Part shown: positions 39,419 through 49,730 of the stretch, piece after piece
How the letters are laid out: each line of letters begins with the position of its first letter
Numbering within the stretch: the first letter of the stretch is position 1
From: CAYWMD01 sp964458575
Lineage (GTDB): Bacteria; Verrucomicrobiota; Verrucomicrobiia; Limisphaerales; JADLHS01
Direction of reading: 5' to 3'
Length of the DNA stretch: 64,000 nt
Assembly: GCA_964458575.1 (NCBI GenBank)
Contig: CAYWMD010000011.1
Location: 57,372-121,371 of the forward strand
Position numbers and translations under genes: made by a program
Notes under the pieces: generated by a model
Seen by the model: only the letters and a program-made list of their open reading frames with translations
What the model was told of the DNA's origin: nothing
The model's database searches: none

Positions 39419-42400
39419 ATGAAAATACGGGCACACATCTCTGGCGCGAAACCACCTCGGCACCTGCTGTCCATTTGTCTCTTCTGTTTCTTTGCGGCGC
39501 GCACATACGCCGATAATGTGGAGGTAGGCTGGGTGCAGCGTTACACCTCGTACATCACCAATGGCACGGAACAGGCCTACAAGGTTGTGAGCGATACCAA
39601 CGGCGATATCATTGTCGTCGGTACCGCGGACGAAGGAACGACCTACGCTGATCTGCTCATTCTCAAGTACTCGTCCAACGGAGAATTGCTCTGGACCAAC
39701 CGCTGCAACGGACCGGCGAACAGTACCGACTCGCCGGAATCCGTGACGGTGGATTCCAGCGGCAACATCTTCGTGACTGGATTCACCCAAAATCTCACCA
39801 ACAGCGGCACTGTGTTCCTAACGGTAGCTTATTCGAGCGCGGGAACAGCCCTTTGGACGAACTATCACGGTGGCGGGTTCGCTGGTGTCACCGACGATCG
39901 CGCCAAAGGCGTGGCCGTGGATGATCAAGGCCGCGTTTTTGTAACGGGCACGGCCGGTAATGCCTTTACCACCCTCGCCTATTCCACCGCCGGGGACGCG
40001 CTGTGGACCAACCGTCTCAACGGCTCAGGCATGGCGGTGGCCGTGGACCAGGAGGGCAATGTCTTTGTGACGGGCAGCGACGGCGCCAATTTTGCGACGA
40101 TAAAATATTCGAACACGGGAACGCCGTTGTGGACCAACCGCTACAACGGACCGACCAACGCCACGGATGCAGCCCAGGCCCTGGCCATCAGCCCGAATGG
40201 GGACGTGATTGTAACCGGTATATCGCCCGGGTACGGCACCAGCGATGATTTTGCCACCATCAAGTACTCGAACGCGGGCGCAACGCTGTGGACGCAACGC
40301 TACGCGGGATCGGGAAGCAGTTACGACCGGCCGCAAGCCGTGACGGTGGATCGCGAAGGAAACGTGCTCGTGACCGGGTCGTCTGAGAGTGGTTCCAGCG
40401 GCTATTACACGACCATCAAGTATTCGAGCGACGGCGTGCCCCTGTGGACAAACCGCCAATACCGGGCCGGCAATTTTACGGCGGGCGCCCACAGCATTGC
40501 AACGGATAGCGCCAACAACGTCATCATTTCCGGCTATCCCAGCACCTTGAAGTATTCCAGCGCGGGCGGTTTCCTTTGGATGAACAATTTCACGGGTTAC
40601 AACGCTCGCGGAATGACAGTGGACGCCAGCGACAATATCATCGTGGCCGGTCTCTCCACTGTGCCCGGGTACGATGCTCTGACCATCAAGTATGCTCCCG
40701 AGGGCGGAACATTATGGCAACGAAGCTACAACGGTCTGCGCAACGGGTACGACACCGCGCGGACGGTGGCGGTGGACGGCGGCGGAAATGTCTTCGTGAC
40801 CGGCTATTCCACCGGCCAGACCAGCGGCAACGATTTTGCCACCGTCAAATACTCGCCCACCGGTCTGCCGCTGTGGACCAACGCTTGCAATGGAACCGGG
40901 AACGCGAACGATGAACCCGTCGCGATGGCGGTGAACCAGTTCGGCCTGGTCTTCGTAACCGGTGTGTCTGCGGGTGGGAGCTCGGACTTCGCAACCGTGG
41001 CCTATGCCAACGACGGTCATCCGCTGTGGACCAACCGCTTCAACGGTAATCCTGCCTTGGGCAGCCTGGCTGCTGATATGCCCCAAGCGATCGCCACCGA
41101 CGACGCCGGCAACGTCATTGTGACGGGATACTCCTTTCAGAGTTACGCCGGCAACACCTACGTGACGATCGCCTACTCCTCCGCCGGCGCGCCCTTGTGG
41201 ACCAACTATTACAAGTTTTCGGCGAACAGCGATGACTACGCCAAAGCGATGACCGTGGCCAGGAACGGGCATGCCTTCGTGACGGGATTTTCGTATAGCC
41301 TCCCCGGCTTCGCCGACTACGTGACGATCGCGTATTCGAGCACGGGCGTGCCCTTGTGGACCAACCGCTTCAAAGGCTCGCCCACCACCTACGACTACGC
41401 CCAGGCCGTGGCTGCGGACCCGAACGGCAATGTCATCGTCACCGGCATCAGCGGATCCGATCTGGCCACGGTCAAATACTCGGGCGACGGCACACCGCTG
41501 TGGACGAATTTCTTTGGCGCGTCGGGCGGCAGTTACGAGTTCGCCCAGGCCGTGAGGACCGACTCCAACGGCGATGTGTTCGTCCTGGGATATTCCGGCA
41601 CCGACAATCGGGGACGATCCGCCGATTACATAACCATCAAATACTCCAGCGACGGCCGGCCGTTGTGGACAAATGCCTACAGCGAAACAGCGACCAGCAG
41701 CGACCGGGCCATCGGCATGGCAGTGGACGAGTTCGGTCATGTCTTTGTCACCGGCTCATCCGCAACCACAACCGGCGATAATGCAGTTACCATCGGATAT
41801 GCCAGCACCGGGGAAGCCCTGTGGACGAACCGTTATTACCGGACCACCGCCCAGGCGCTGGCTGCAGGTGGCAACGGCAAATTATTCCTGCTCGGAACCG
41901 CCAGGACCTCGGGGTCGTCGGATTTTGTCACCCTCAAGTATCTCTACCATTCGCCGCCGGAAATCACGACCCAGCCCGTTGGTCGCACCAATAACGTCGG
42001 CACCATGGTGATGTTCAACGTGACCGCCGAAGGCAACGCACCGTTGAGCTATCTGTGGCGAAAGGACGGGGTGAATTTGACCGACGGCAACAACGTTATC
42101 GGCGCAATGACTCCCAACCTCACGCTCGCGCAAATCACCACCAACGATGCCGGAATTTATTCTGTCCTCATCACGAACGCCTATGGCCAGGCGCTTGGTT
42201 CCAACGCCGTGCTGCGCGTAAATCAATTCCCACATGCGGACGCTTCCGCCACGGTGAGCGTGGTGATTTCCTGCAATTCAAGCAATGCTCCGATCAGCCT
42301 GGATGGCTCGCGATCGTCCGATCCGGACGGCGACCCGTTGGGGTTCACGTGGCACCGTGACAGCGCAGCGACAGCTCTGGCCACAGGCCCAGTGGCCCTG

Positions 42401-42967
42401 GTGACGCTGCCAGTGGGCACGAACACGCTGGTGCTGGCCGTGGACGACGGTTTGGCCCAAGACCAACTGGCTTTCACTGTGGAAGTGATCCCGACCATTG
42501 AGGCCGTAGCACGGTTGGAGGCGCGAGTCCGCGCGGAGGTGAGGCAGCCACAACCCTTGTTGGCTTCCCTCTCCGCGGCATTGGCGTCTCTGGAACGGGG
42601 CAAACCCATCGCAGCCGTCCTTCAACTGCGAGTTTTCCAAATCAAGGTGCGCGTGCAGGTCGCCCCCCGCGACCCGGCGCTCGCAATGGATCTGATCCGG
42701 GACGCGGAGCGAATCATTGACGCCCTGAAGCGCTGCGGGCACGACGCGCAGGGTCACTTCATGCGCTTCGAGCGCCAGAACCACGGCAGAATCTGGATGC
42801 AATTTGTGGCGACGCCAGGAGCGGTACACTTCGTCGAGGCGTCAACCGACATGATGGACTGGGAAACAATCGGCCCCGCCACCGATTGCGGTGATGGCGT
42901 GTTTGAGTTCGTGGATCCAAGCACCGCGCAACAGCCAATGCGCTTTTATCGGATCGTGTCACCTTAA
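39419..42967 (+). CDS. Secreted SBBP-repeat beta-propeller protein with Ig-like and PKD-like domains
   Basis: 1182 residues. Signal peptide (LLSICLFCFFAARTYA), then fifteen SBBP units of about 55 residues to about residue 850. Each has a DFATIKYSxxGxPLWTNRxNG core and a VDxxGNVFVTG strand. An Ig-like domain follows (ITTQPVGRTNNVGTMVMFNVTA), then a PKD-like domain (LDGSRSSDPDGDPLGFTW) and a C-terminal region ending in a recurrent FYRIVSP, resembling C-terminal ends of the other secreted proteins here. Probably surface or exported; repeats bind or scaffold, but no ligand is evident. Confidence 0.9.
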   Translation: MKIRAHISGAKPPRHLLSICLFCFFAARTYADNVEVGWVQRYTSYITNGTEQAYKVVSDTNGDIIVVGTADEGTTYADLLILKYSSNGELLWTNRCNGPANSTDSPESVTVDSSGNIFVTGFTQNLTNSGTVFLTVAYSSAGTALWTNYHGGGFAGVTDDRAKGVAVDDQGRVFVTGTAGNAFTTLAYSTAGDALWTNRLNGSGMAVAVDQEGNVFVTGSDGANFATIKYSNTGTPLWTNRYNGPTNATDAAQALAISPNGDVIVTGISPGYGTSDDFATIKYSNAGATLWTQRYAGSGSSYDRPQAVTVDREGNVLVTGSSESGSSGYYTTIKYSSDGVPLWTNRQYRAGNFTAGAHSIATDSANNVIISGYPSTLKYSSAGGFLWMNNFTGYNARGMTVDASDNIIVAGLSTVPGYDALTIKYAPEGGTLWQRSYNGLRNGYDTARTVAVDGGGNVFVTGYSTGQTSGNDFATVKYSPTGLPLWTNACNGTGNANDEPVAMAVNQFGLVFVTGVSAGGSSDFATVAYANDGHPLWTNRFNGNPALGSLAADMPQAIATDDAGNVIVTGYSFQSYAGNTYVTIAYSSAGAPLWTNYYKFSANSDDYAKAMTVARNGHAFVTGFSYSLPGFADYVTIAYSSTGVPLWTNRFKGSPTTYDYAQAVAADPNGNVIVTGISGSDLATVKYSGDGTPLWTNFFGASGGSYEFAQAVRTDSNGDVFVLGYSGTDNRGRSADYITIKYSSDGRPLWTNAYSETATSSDRAIGMAVDEFGHVFVTGSSATTTGDNAVTIGYASTGEALWTNRYYRTTAQALAAGGNGKLFLLGTARTSGSSDFVTLKYLYHSPPEITTQPVGRTNNVGTMVMFNVTAEGNAPLSYLWRKDGVNLTDGNNVIGAMTPNLTLAQITTNDAGIYSVLITNAYGQALGSNAVLRVNQFPHADASATVSVVISCNSSNAPISLDGSRSSDPDGDPLGFTWHRDSAATALATGPVALVTLPVGTNTLVLAVDDGLAQDQLAFTVEVIPTIEAVARLEARVRAEVRQPQPLLASLSAALASLERGKPIAAVLQLRVFQIKVRVQVAPRDPALAMDLIRDAERIIDALKRCGHDAQGHFMRFERQNHGRIWMQFVATPGAVHFVEASTDMMDWETIGPATDCGDGVFEFVDPSTAQQPMRFYRIVSP

Positions 42968-43025
42968 GCAGCGAACTTTGCATCCTGAAAAGCCGCAGGG
43001 ACACGTTCCACCTAGGCAATGCCTT

Positions 43026-44306
43026 TCAATCTCTCATCCCGCGCAAATCCACTTCCCACTTGCGATTCTCCTTTAACACCTGCGCCATCGTCAATCGCGT
43101 GCGGCGCTCGGCGGCTTCGCGCCCCAAGATTGCGGCCAGCACGCCGTCCACGGAGCGGCGCACGGTGGGATTGTCGAACCGATCCTCGGTCACGTTTTCA
43201 TAAAACGTGGCGATGTTCCGCACGACGCCGGCTTCATAGAGATTGGTTGATTCCCCGCTGAACGCATCGTCATAACTCTTTAACTTCACCGGGCCGGCGT
43301 AGGTGAGGACGGCGTTGCCGGTCACGCCGGAGATGCGGCAACTCAGTTCGCTCGGCAAATAATTCGGCAACGCCTGGCCGAAATGATCGTGGACGATGCC
43401 GTTTTCATACTCGAACGTGACGGCACATACATCGTGTGCGTCGCCGTGCGGATTGGGACGACAGATGCGCGACCCGCCGCCGGCCGCGATGGGACGTTGA
43501 CCGATCACCCACAACGCCGCGTCCAGCGCGTGGATGTCGTAATTGCCGATGTAATCGCAGCCGAGGGCGATGTCGTTGATCCAGATCAGTCTTTGCAAAC
43601 GGCTTTCGATGGTCGCGGTCTTGGGCGGGTCGGCGAAGCTCTGGCAGTTACCCACGGTGGAAACGCGCGCGATTTTCCCGAAACCCGGCGCCGCGAGTCG
43701 TTTGACCACTTCGAGAATCGCCGGGTCGGTGGGCATCTGGTAATCCACCATGAAACAGCGTTTTTTCTCCGTGGCCGTTTTGCCGGCGGCTTCGATTTGC
43801 AGGCAGCCCGGAACATCCACCGCCACGGGTTTGGCCATGTAAACGTGCAAGCCGGCGGCGACCGCAGCCGTGGCGTGTTCGGGAAAACAATAGGGCGGAG
43901 TTTCCAGCACGATGGCCTCGATGCCGCTTTCAATGACGCGTTTGTAACCGGACAACGTGGAATAACGCCGTTCCGACGGGACGCCGAAGGTGTCGCCCCA
44001 GTTATCAACGACCGGCTGGAAATAGTCGGCAACGGAATGGAATTCGTAGCCGCCGTGGCGTTGGAAGAGTCGGGCGAGGAATGTGCCACGGCCACCGCAA
44101 CCCACCCAGCCGAGCTTGATTTTGCGCTCCAATGTCTTCACCGGGGCGGGAGTGGTTAACGACGGTTGCGCGTTGGTCTTTTCGGCCAAAGCATTTGCTG
44201 CCGAGATCATCGGCGCTGCGGCAGCAGCGGTCAGCGCCTGCCGAACAAATGAGCGGCGGGAGAAGCGCTTGGTTTGCGAAATGTCGGAAGTCGGATTGGT
44301 TTTCAT
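43026..44306 (-). CDS. Gfo/Idh/MocA oxidoreductase, Tat-exported
   Basis: 426 residues. A Tat signal (SRRSFVRQALTAAAAAPMISA) is followed by an NAD(P)-binding Rossmann motif (LGWVGCGGRGTFLARLF), MAKPVAVDVPG (in place of the usual EKP) and the catalytic-domain ALGCDYIGNYDIHALDA. Many Verrucomicrobiota and Planctomycetes carry large sets of such exported sugar oxidoreductases. The frame is open to 44618, but only the start at 44306 gives the Tat N-terminus. Confidence 0.92.
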   Translation of the reverse strand: MKTNPTSDISQTKRFSRRSFVRQALTAAAAAPMISAANALAEKTNAQPSLTTPAPVKTLERKIKLGWVGCGGRGTFLARLFQRHGGYEFHSVADYFQPVVDNWGDTFGVPSERRYSTLSGYKRVIESGIEAIVLETPPYCFPEHATAAVAAGLHVYMAKPVAVDVPGCLQIEAAGKTATEKKRCFMVDYQMPTDPAILEVVKRLAAPGFGKIARVSTVGNCQSFADPPKTATIESRLQRLIWINDIALGCDYIGNYDIHALDAALWVIGQRPIAAGGGSRICRPNPHGDAHDVCAVTFEYENGIVHDHFGQALPNYLPSELSCRISGVTGNAVLTYAGPVKLKSYDDAFSGESTNLYEAGVVRNIATFYENVTEDRFDNPTVRRSVDGVLAAILGREAAERRTRLTMAQVLKENRKWEVDLRGMRD

Positions 44307-44432
44307 AGACTGACGGACAATCTGGCGCATTCCGCGCCGGGGAAACAAAACAATCAAACGATTCGCTGGCAACGATATTCTTGCTTCCAATGTCTGCTTG
44401 CCCTCAGTTGGCGGCCAGATTAGTTTCCGACC

Positions 44433-44651
44433 ATGATCGAAGCTGTGGAAATTGAATGTATGAGCATGGCCGAAAGGCTGCAAACGATGGAACTGCTCTG
44501 GCGTTCGATGACGCGCGAGCCGGCCAAGGTTAAATCTCCCGCCTGGCATGGAAAAGTTCTCGCCCAACGCCTCGCCAAAGTGGAAGCCGACAAAGGCCAA
44601 TTCCTCACCCTTCCGCAACTCAAACAGCGCCTCGCCCGACGTTCGAAATGA
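44433..44651 (+). CDS. Addiction-module antitoxin (Unstab_antitox type)
   Basis: 72 residues: MSMAERLQTMELLWRSM near the N-terminus and a helical basic C-terminus (VLAQRLAKVEADKGQFLTLPQLKQRL) fit the small PF09720-type addiction-module proteins. It overlaps the toxin gene by ATGA, as is usual for such pairs. It would neutralise the toxin and probably repress the promoter. Confidence 0.85.
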   Translation: MIEAVEIECMSMAERLQTMELLWRSMTREPAKVKSPAWHGKVLAQRLAKVEADKGQFLTLPQLKQRLARRSK

Positions 44652-44953
44652 GAACCGTCGTCGTTCTCGCCGAAGCCGCCGAGGACATTGAACAGGCGAG
44701 AGATTTTTACGACGCCCAGGAATTCGGCATTGGCGACTACTTTGCTGACTCCATTGTGGCCGACGTTGAAAGCCTGACGCTCTATCACGGAATCCACTCC
44801 CGTCATTTTGGGTTTTACCGGACGCTGGCTCACCGTTTTCCGTTTGGGATTTACTATCGCGAAACCGAAACCGCCACCCAGGTCTTTGCCGTGTTGGATC
44901 TGCGCCGCGACCCGAATTGGATTCGCAAGGAACTGGCTTGGCGTGGAGCGTGA
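44648..44953 (+). CDS. RelE/ParE-family toxin
   Basis: 101 residues with the RelE/ParE fold pattern: AAEDIEQARDFYDAQEFGIGDYFADSI, YRTLAHRFPFGIYYRE and FAVLDLRRDPNWI. It would be an mRNA interferase or gyrase inhibitor; the exact target is not visible. Coupled to the antitoxin by ATGA. Confidence 0.87.
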   Translation: MRTVVVLAEAAEDIEQARDFYDAQEFGIGDYFADSIVADVESLTLYHGIHSRHFGFYRTLAHRFPFGIYYRETETATQVFAVLDLRRDPNWIRKELAWRGA

Positions 44954-45002
44954 GAAAAGGCGACCATTACAGCCGGTCGTTTAAAGGACGAAAATCCGTG
45001 AA

Positions 45003-45221
45003 CTAAAAATCGCGAGTAAGATCGTTGACGCGAACGCGTAAGGCTTTGGCGATCCTTACCAATGAATCTATGGAAATGTTGACGCAACCACGTTCGACTT
45101 CGCCCAAGTATTTTGGGGTAAGATCGGCCTTTTCCGAAAGAAACTCCTGGCTCAAACCCGCCTTCTTGCGACGGGTTCGGATTGTCTCACCCAAAATTCG
45201 ACGATGTTGCGACCAAGCCAC
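45003..45221 (-). CDS. XRE-family HTH regulator
   Basis: 72 residues, nearly all one HTH_3 domain (LGETIRTRRKKAGLSQEFLSEKADL, YLGEVERGCVNISIDSLVRIAKAL). It is divergent from the GloVer protein gene with a 121-base gap that could hold its operator. The same arrangement, in mirror image, recurs at 55277 with the LRR protein. It could instead serve the adjacent toxin-antitoxin pair. Confidence 0.88.
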   Translation of the reverse strand: MAWSQHRRILGETIRTRRKKAGLSQEFLSEKADLTPKYLGEVERGCVNISIDSLVRIAKALRVRVNDLTRDF

Positions 45222-45342
45222 GACTGGTTACGGAACCAAGAAGCGGCGTATCTCGAAACCCGATATATGTGCTATTTTTTGCTTGCTTCTCGAAGGTCGG
45301 GTAAGAGAAAATAGCGACGATTCGTAGGAACGAACTAAAGTT

Positions 45343-46806
45343 ATGAAACTTCCTTCCTCATCTCTCGTTCTGATCGGTTTGTTGATTAACACCGTAATCG
45401 TCTCGGCGCAGACTTTCACCGCATTATACAGCTTCAGCCCATTTCTGGGGTACGGCACCAACTCGGATGGCGCGAACCCAGGGGGCGGACTAGTTTTAGC
45501 GGGCGGCACTCTCTACGGAACGGCGGTGCAGGGCGGCAATTATGGCGAAGGCACGGTCTTCGCAATTAACACCGCGAATAATGCATTTATGACCCTGTAC
45601 AGTTTTACTCGCGACATTGTTGAGTCTGGAGCAGAGCCGCACGGAGAATTAATTCTCTCCGGTAATACCCTCTATGGAACCGCCGCGTCTGGTGGAAATC
45701 AAGGTTCCGGGACAGTCTTCGCCTTTAATACTGATACATTCACCTTCACGTGTTTGCATAGCTTTGAGCCGCTCTCTGGTCCCATTCAAACCAACAGCGA
45801 TGGTGCCCACCCGATGGGTGGCTTGGCGTTATCAGGCGATACGCTGTATGGTACGGCGGAATCCGGCGGCAGTTCCCGCAACGGCACGGTGTTCGCCGTA
45901 AACATTGATGGCACAAGCTTTACCACCTTGCACAGCTTTACAACGTTGGATGAACTTACAGGTACTAATTATGACGGTGCGAGTCCGCGCGCGGGTCTCC
46001 TCTTTGCGGGCGACACCCTCTACGGGACGACACGCTACGGAGGCGAGGCGGGCGTAGGGACTGTGTTCGCAATCAAAACGAATGGCACAGGTTTTACGAA
46101 CCTCCATAGTTTCAACCAAGAGAGCGACGGAGCCAATCCTTCGGCGAAATTGATCTTGTCGGGCAACACCCTTTACGGTACGGCATTGCTTGGTGGTAGT
46201 TGGTACGATGGTACTATCTTCGCCATCAATACCGACGGAACTGGCTTTACCGTTTTACATCATTTCAGGTCAACCACCGGCCCTGGTATTCCTCCGCCAC
46301 CCGACAGTGGAGCACAGCCGAATGGCGGATTGGTTTTATCGGGCAACACCCTCTATGGGACAACAGGCGTTGGCGGCGATTGGAGTCATGGCACCATCTT
46401 CGCCATCAACACCAATGGAACTGATTATGCACGACTGTATCAATTTCCACCGTTTGGCTTTCTATCGCGCAACAAAGATGGAGCATACCCGCATGCCGGA
46501 CTGGTATTATCAGGCCAGACGTTTTACGGCACAGCTTTTGGAGGCGGCGCCTCCGGAAGTGGCACAGTATTCAGCTTTTCATTTGCGCCCAAACTCGCGA
46601 TCAGTTCCGCCGGACCGGATGTTGTACTCAAGTGGCCCATGAACAGCGTTGGATTCGATTACTCTGGTTTCGAATTGCAATCCACCACCAATCTTTCTTC
46701 GCCGGATTGGACCACCATTTCCCCCACACCTGTCATTGTAAACGGCCAATACACCGTCACCAATCCCATCTCCGGCACGCAGCAGTTTTATCGGTTGAGC
46801 CAGTAA
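45343..46806 (+). CDS. GloVer tandem-repeat secreted protein
   Basis: 487 residues. Signal peptide (SLVLIGLLINTVIVSAQ) and seven GloVer units of 45-70 residues built on GxTLYGTAxxGGxxGxGTVFAINTDG, then a C-terminal beta region (SPDWTTISPTPVIVNGQY) ending QQFYRLSQ. Base composition is clearly more AT-rich than its neighbours, suggesting relaxed or different codon use or transfer. Its stop is 7 bases from a 167-base repeat element. Function unknown; probably cell-surface. Confidence 0.88.
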   Translation: MKLPSSSLVLIGLLINTVIVSAQTFTALYSFSPFLGYGTNSDGANPGGGLVLAGGTLYGTAVQGGNYGEGTVFAINTANNAFMTLYSFTRDIVESGAEPHGELILSGNTLYGTAASGGNQGSGTVFAFNTDTFTFTCLHSFEPLSGPIQTNSDGAHPMGGLALSGDTLYGTAESGGSSRNGTVFAVNIDGTSFTTLHSFTTLDELTGTNYDGASPRAGLLFAGDTLYGTTRYGGEAGVGTVFAIKTNGTGFTNLHSFNQESDGANPSAKLILSGNTLYGTALLGGSWYDGTIFAINTDGTGFTVLHHFRSTTGPGIPPPPDSGAQPNGGLVLSGNTLYGTTGVGGDWSHGTIFAINTNGTDYARLYQFPPFGFLSRNKDGAYPHAGLVLSGQTFYGTAFGGGASGSGTVFSFSFAPKLAISSAGPDVVLKWPMNSVGFDYSGFELQSTTNLSSPDWTTISPTPVIVNGQYTVTNPISGTQQFYRLSQ

Positions 46807-46813
46807 TCGCTCC

Positions 46814-46980
46814 GTAGCGGCGGGCATCCTGCCTGCCGTAGGGCCGAGGCTTCCAGCCCGGCGGAAAATACTGAGATAACTGCAAGCGCCGTAGGAATTC
46901 GAGCATCGTGGAAATAACGGAGGACCAATCCGGGCGGCGGGACGCGCGCCCTCTACGTCAGGTGGGACGCCCGACGCTAC
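46814..46980. repeat. GTAGCG element, copy A (167 bp)
   Basis: MITE-like: starts GTAGCGGCGGGCATCCTGCC and ends with the inverted form GGGACGCCCGACGCTAC, with terminal arms of about 50 bases around a unique core of about 65 bases. It starts 7 bases after the GloVer stop and ends 7 bases before the aldo/keto reductase stop. Confidence 0.85.
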
Positions 46981-46987
46981 AAAGTCG

Positions 46988-48169
46988 CTAACTCTCGCTC
47001 AATCGCTTCACCGGTTTTTCGAACAGCAGGTGGTGGGCTTCTTCCAGAATTTCCGGGATTCGTTTAGCGAACGGACTGCGTTGCAGTGCTGCGGCTAGAT
47101 CGAGTTCGCGCACCTTCGCCGCATTCTCGCCGGGAAACCAATGATCGGCTTGACCCATGAGGTTGTAACGCATCTTGCCCCACGCCACGAGGTCGAGTGA
47201 CTTGGCGTAAGTCCAAAGGCGCAGAATTTCCACCAAGTTGATCTGCCCGGGCACGTCAACGTATTGCGGCAGGCCCTCGAACCACCGCGCGCACCAGTCC
47301 GCGCCGAGCGCGCGGTCCATTTCCTCGCGTAATCGCTTTTCGATAGGCGCAATCGTTTCAGGAATCCGGTCGTAAAAATCCAGCGCGCGTACGTGCTCAT
47401 CGAAATCGCCCGGCCGGCTCGCACCACAACTGAGCGTGTGCACCTGCGGTCGGGCCAAACAATAAAGGTCGTTGAACTGCATCGGCGTCAATGGCGCGCA
47501 AAGGTCCACGATTTTCTTCGGCGGTTCGTAAAGCTTTCCACCCTTGTCGTTGGGGCTGATGATGAACACGCCCATGTCGCACCGGGTCGCGGCTTCGATG
47601 GCGGGCCAGTTCAGGTCGTTGACGAAATACCAGTGGAGGTTGACATAATCGAATTCGCCGCTGTTGACCGCATCGAGGATGACATCGGTGGTGGCGTGGG
47701 TGGAAAAACCCACGTGGCGCACGCGGCCATCGCGCTGCAGCTTGCGCGCGGCGGCGAGGCATCCGTCCTTTTTGAGCGACCAATCGAGCAGCTCGCGGTT
47801 GTTGATGCCATGCAGCGCAAGCAGGTCCACGTAATCGAGCCGCAGATACTGCATCGAGGTCTCGAAGATTTTGAGAAACTCTTTGGTCTTCGCTTTAGGA
47901 GCGACCTTGGTTTGAACCATGATCCGGTCGCGAGGCAGCGTGGGCAGGATGTTGCCCAACTGCATCTCGGACGTGCCGTAGCCGCGCGCGGTCTCGATGT
48001 GGTTGATGCCCAGTTCGAGTGCGCGGCGGACGCAGGCCTCGAGGTTCTCCTGACTTTCGCGCGGAATTTCGTTGGGCTTCACGTCCTGCCACTTGAACTG
48101 GTAGCGCATCCCGCCGCAGGAAATGACGGGCATGGGAAGTTCAGTTCGGCCAAAGCGACGGTATTTCAT
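46988..48169 (-). CDS. Aldo/keto reductase family oxidoreductase
   Basis: 393 residues. N-terminal YRRFGRTELPMPVISCGG, HIETARGYGTSE (catalytic Tyr), VQTKVAPKA (Lys) and DLLALHGIN (His) give the AKR tetrad. The C-terminal third is extended beyond the basic barrel (about 310-330) and lacks a clear ferredoxin Cys cluster. It reduces carbonyls with NADPH; substrate unknown. The start at 48169 gives the canonical N-terminus. Confidence 0.91.
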   Translation of the reverse strand: MKYRRFGRTELPMPVISCGGMRYQFKWQDVKPNEIPRESQENLEACVRRALELGINHIETARGYGTSEMQLGNILPTLPRDRIMVQTKVAPKAKTKEFLKIFETSMQYLRLDYVDLLALHGINNRELLDWSLKKDGCLAAARKLQRDGRVRHVGFSTHATTDVILDAVNSGEFDYVNLHWYFVNDLNWPAIEAATRCDMGVFIISPNDKGGKLYEPPKKIVDLCAPLTPMQFNDLYCLARPQVHTLSCGASRPGDFDEHVRALDFYDRIPETIAPIEKRLREEMDRALGADWCARWFEGLPQYVDVPGQINLVEILRLWTYAKSLDLVAWGKMRYNLMGQADHWFPGENAAKVRELDLAAALQRSPFAKRIPEILEEAHHLLFEKPVKRLSES

Positions 48170-48251
48170 CGCGCGCAGGATAGCCTCGGCGCAAAGGGCG
48201 GGCAAGGCGCGAGGATTGCGCTGGGGAGCGGGTGCGTTACTCTACGGCTGC

Positions 48252-49730
48252 ATGAGACAATTCCAAAGGCTCACCTTGGCGGGTCTGCTCATCGCGACGC
48301 CCTTTTTTCCAGCAGTCGCGTCCGAATCGCCGCGTGTCATTCCGCATCCACAAATCGAATTGGTCGGCAACACGACGATTCTCTTGGGGCCAACTGCTGC
48401 CGGCATCAAGCTTTCGTTCAAGCACATCAGCCTCGACGAATCACCCGCGGGCAAACAAGGACTCCAGCTCCTGACCCGACGGTTGAATCGCCTCGGCGCC
48501 GGCGGTGTCGTCGTTGAGAACAAGGAGCGCGATGCTCAAATCGTAATCTCCAAGTTGCCGGTTAGAGATTTCAACCGCGCGCTGCGCAAGCTTGGCGGGA
48601 AAGAAGCATTGACCGGCAAACGGCTGGAACAGGCCTACACGTTGACATGCACTTCGACACGCGGAAATCGCCGGGCGATTCAAGTCACCGCCGTGAGCGA
48701 CTTGGGAATCTATTACGCGCTGGTTTCGCTCTGTCAGCTTTTGGAGAAAAGCCAGTCCGGCGGCATCGTCGTGCCGGAAGCGAAGATCGCCGACTGGCCG
48801 GAGATTGGTTTGCGGCTGGCCAAGACCAGCGCGTCCATGCTGCCGTTGCCGGAATTGCGCGAGTTCGCCGCGTGGATGCCCCTCTACAAAATCAATCAGG
48901 TGGGACTGCAATTTCACGGGACCAATTCCCACGAACTCGGGCCGTTCCCCGACAACGTGAAGGCGATTTGCTCCGAGGCACGCCAGCAGGGGATTTTGGA
49001 AACCATCGTTTATTTTTGTCCGTTCCGCGGCCAGGGATACGATTTCACCTCGCCGACCGACCAGCAAAAATACGCACAGTTCCTGCAATGGACGCTTGAT
49101 CAGGGCGCGCACGGCATCGAGGTGGATTACAACGACTGGCCGGGCAAGAAAACACCCATCGAAGACGTGATCAACCTCGCGTGCCGCACGGTTGCGGCGA
49201 AGAATCCAAACGCCTACATCCTCTATTGCCCGCCGAGCCGGGGGGACAGCATGTATCGCGGACCGGCCTCGCCGGAAATGATTCGCATCTTGTCGAAGGT
49301 ACCGACGAACGTCTGGCCGTTGTGGACGGGCATGGCGATCAAGAATGCCCTGATTGAAGAACCGCTGAAACCGGCGGACGTGGAAGCGTGGAGGCAGGCC
49401 ACGGGCCGGCGGCCCTTCCTTTGGGTGAACCGCGTGGTAACGCGCGACCCGCCGCAAAACCGTCCCTTCGCGCGGCCATTGCCGGAAATTCCGGGCGCGT
49501 TTGTTTTTCGCGGCGAATTCCTACCCAAGGATCTGAACCGACTGTTCGAGGGCGTGCATTTCAACGCCGGCTCGCCGGGCTACGCGCCCAGCGAGTCCAA
49601 ACCAGAGTTGGTTGCCTATCTGGCCACTGCGGCGGATTACGTCTGGAATCCGCAGGCGTGGGAAGCCGTGGAATCGGGCCGGCGCGCCAAACGTTTTGCC
49701 GAGATCATGATGCCCATTGTGGCGGAGTAA
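48252..49730 (+). CDS. Secreted glycosidase, GH20-N-like plus GH84-like barrel
   Basis: 492 residues. Signal peptide (QRLTLAGLLIATPFFPAVAS), an N-terminal GH20b-like domain (about 25-175: VIPHPQIELVG, GIYYALVSLCQLL), then a barrel with YKINQVGLQFHG and HGIEVDYNDWPGK, where the Asp residues resemble the acid pair of GH84 beta-N-acetylglucosaminidases. Likely acts on N-acetylhexosamine-containing glycans. The exact family is uncertain. Confidence 0.8.
   Translation: MRQFQRLTLAGLLIATPFFPAVASESPRVIPHPQIELVGNTTILLGPTAAGIKLSFKHISLDESPAGKQGLQLLTRRLNRLGAGGVVVENKERDAQIVISKLPVRDFNRALRKLGGKEALTGKRLEQAYTLTCTSTRGNRRAIQVTAVSDLGIYYALVSLCQLLEKSQSGGIVVPEAKIADWPEIGLRLAKTSASMLPLPELREFAAWMPLYKINQVGLQFHGTNSHELGPFPDNVKAICSEARQQGILETIVYFCPFRGQGYDFTSPTDQQKYAQFLQWTLDQGAHGIEVDYNDWPGKKTPIEDVINLACRTVAAKNPNAYILYCPPSRGDSMYRGPASPEMIRILSKVPTNVWPLWTGMAIKNALIEEPLKPADVEAWRQATGRRPFLWVNRVVTRDPPQNRPFARPLPEIPGAFVFRGEFLPKDLNRLFEGVHFNAGSPGYAPSESKPELVAYLATAADYVWNPQAWEAVESGRRAKRFAEIMMPIVAE

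Noticed and set aside
47393..48517. Plus-strand open frame spanning the aldo/keto reductase and the start of the GH gene
   Set aside because: Overlaps two supported genes on both strands and has no recognisable features.
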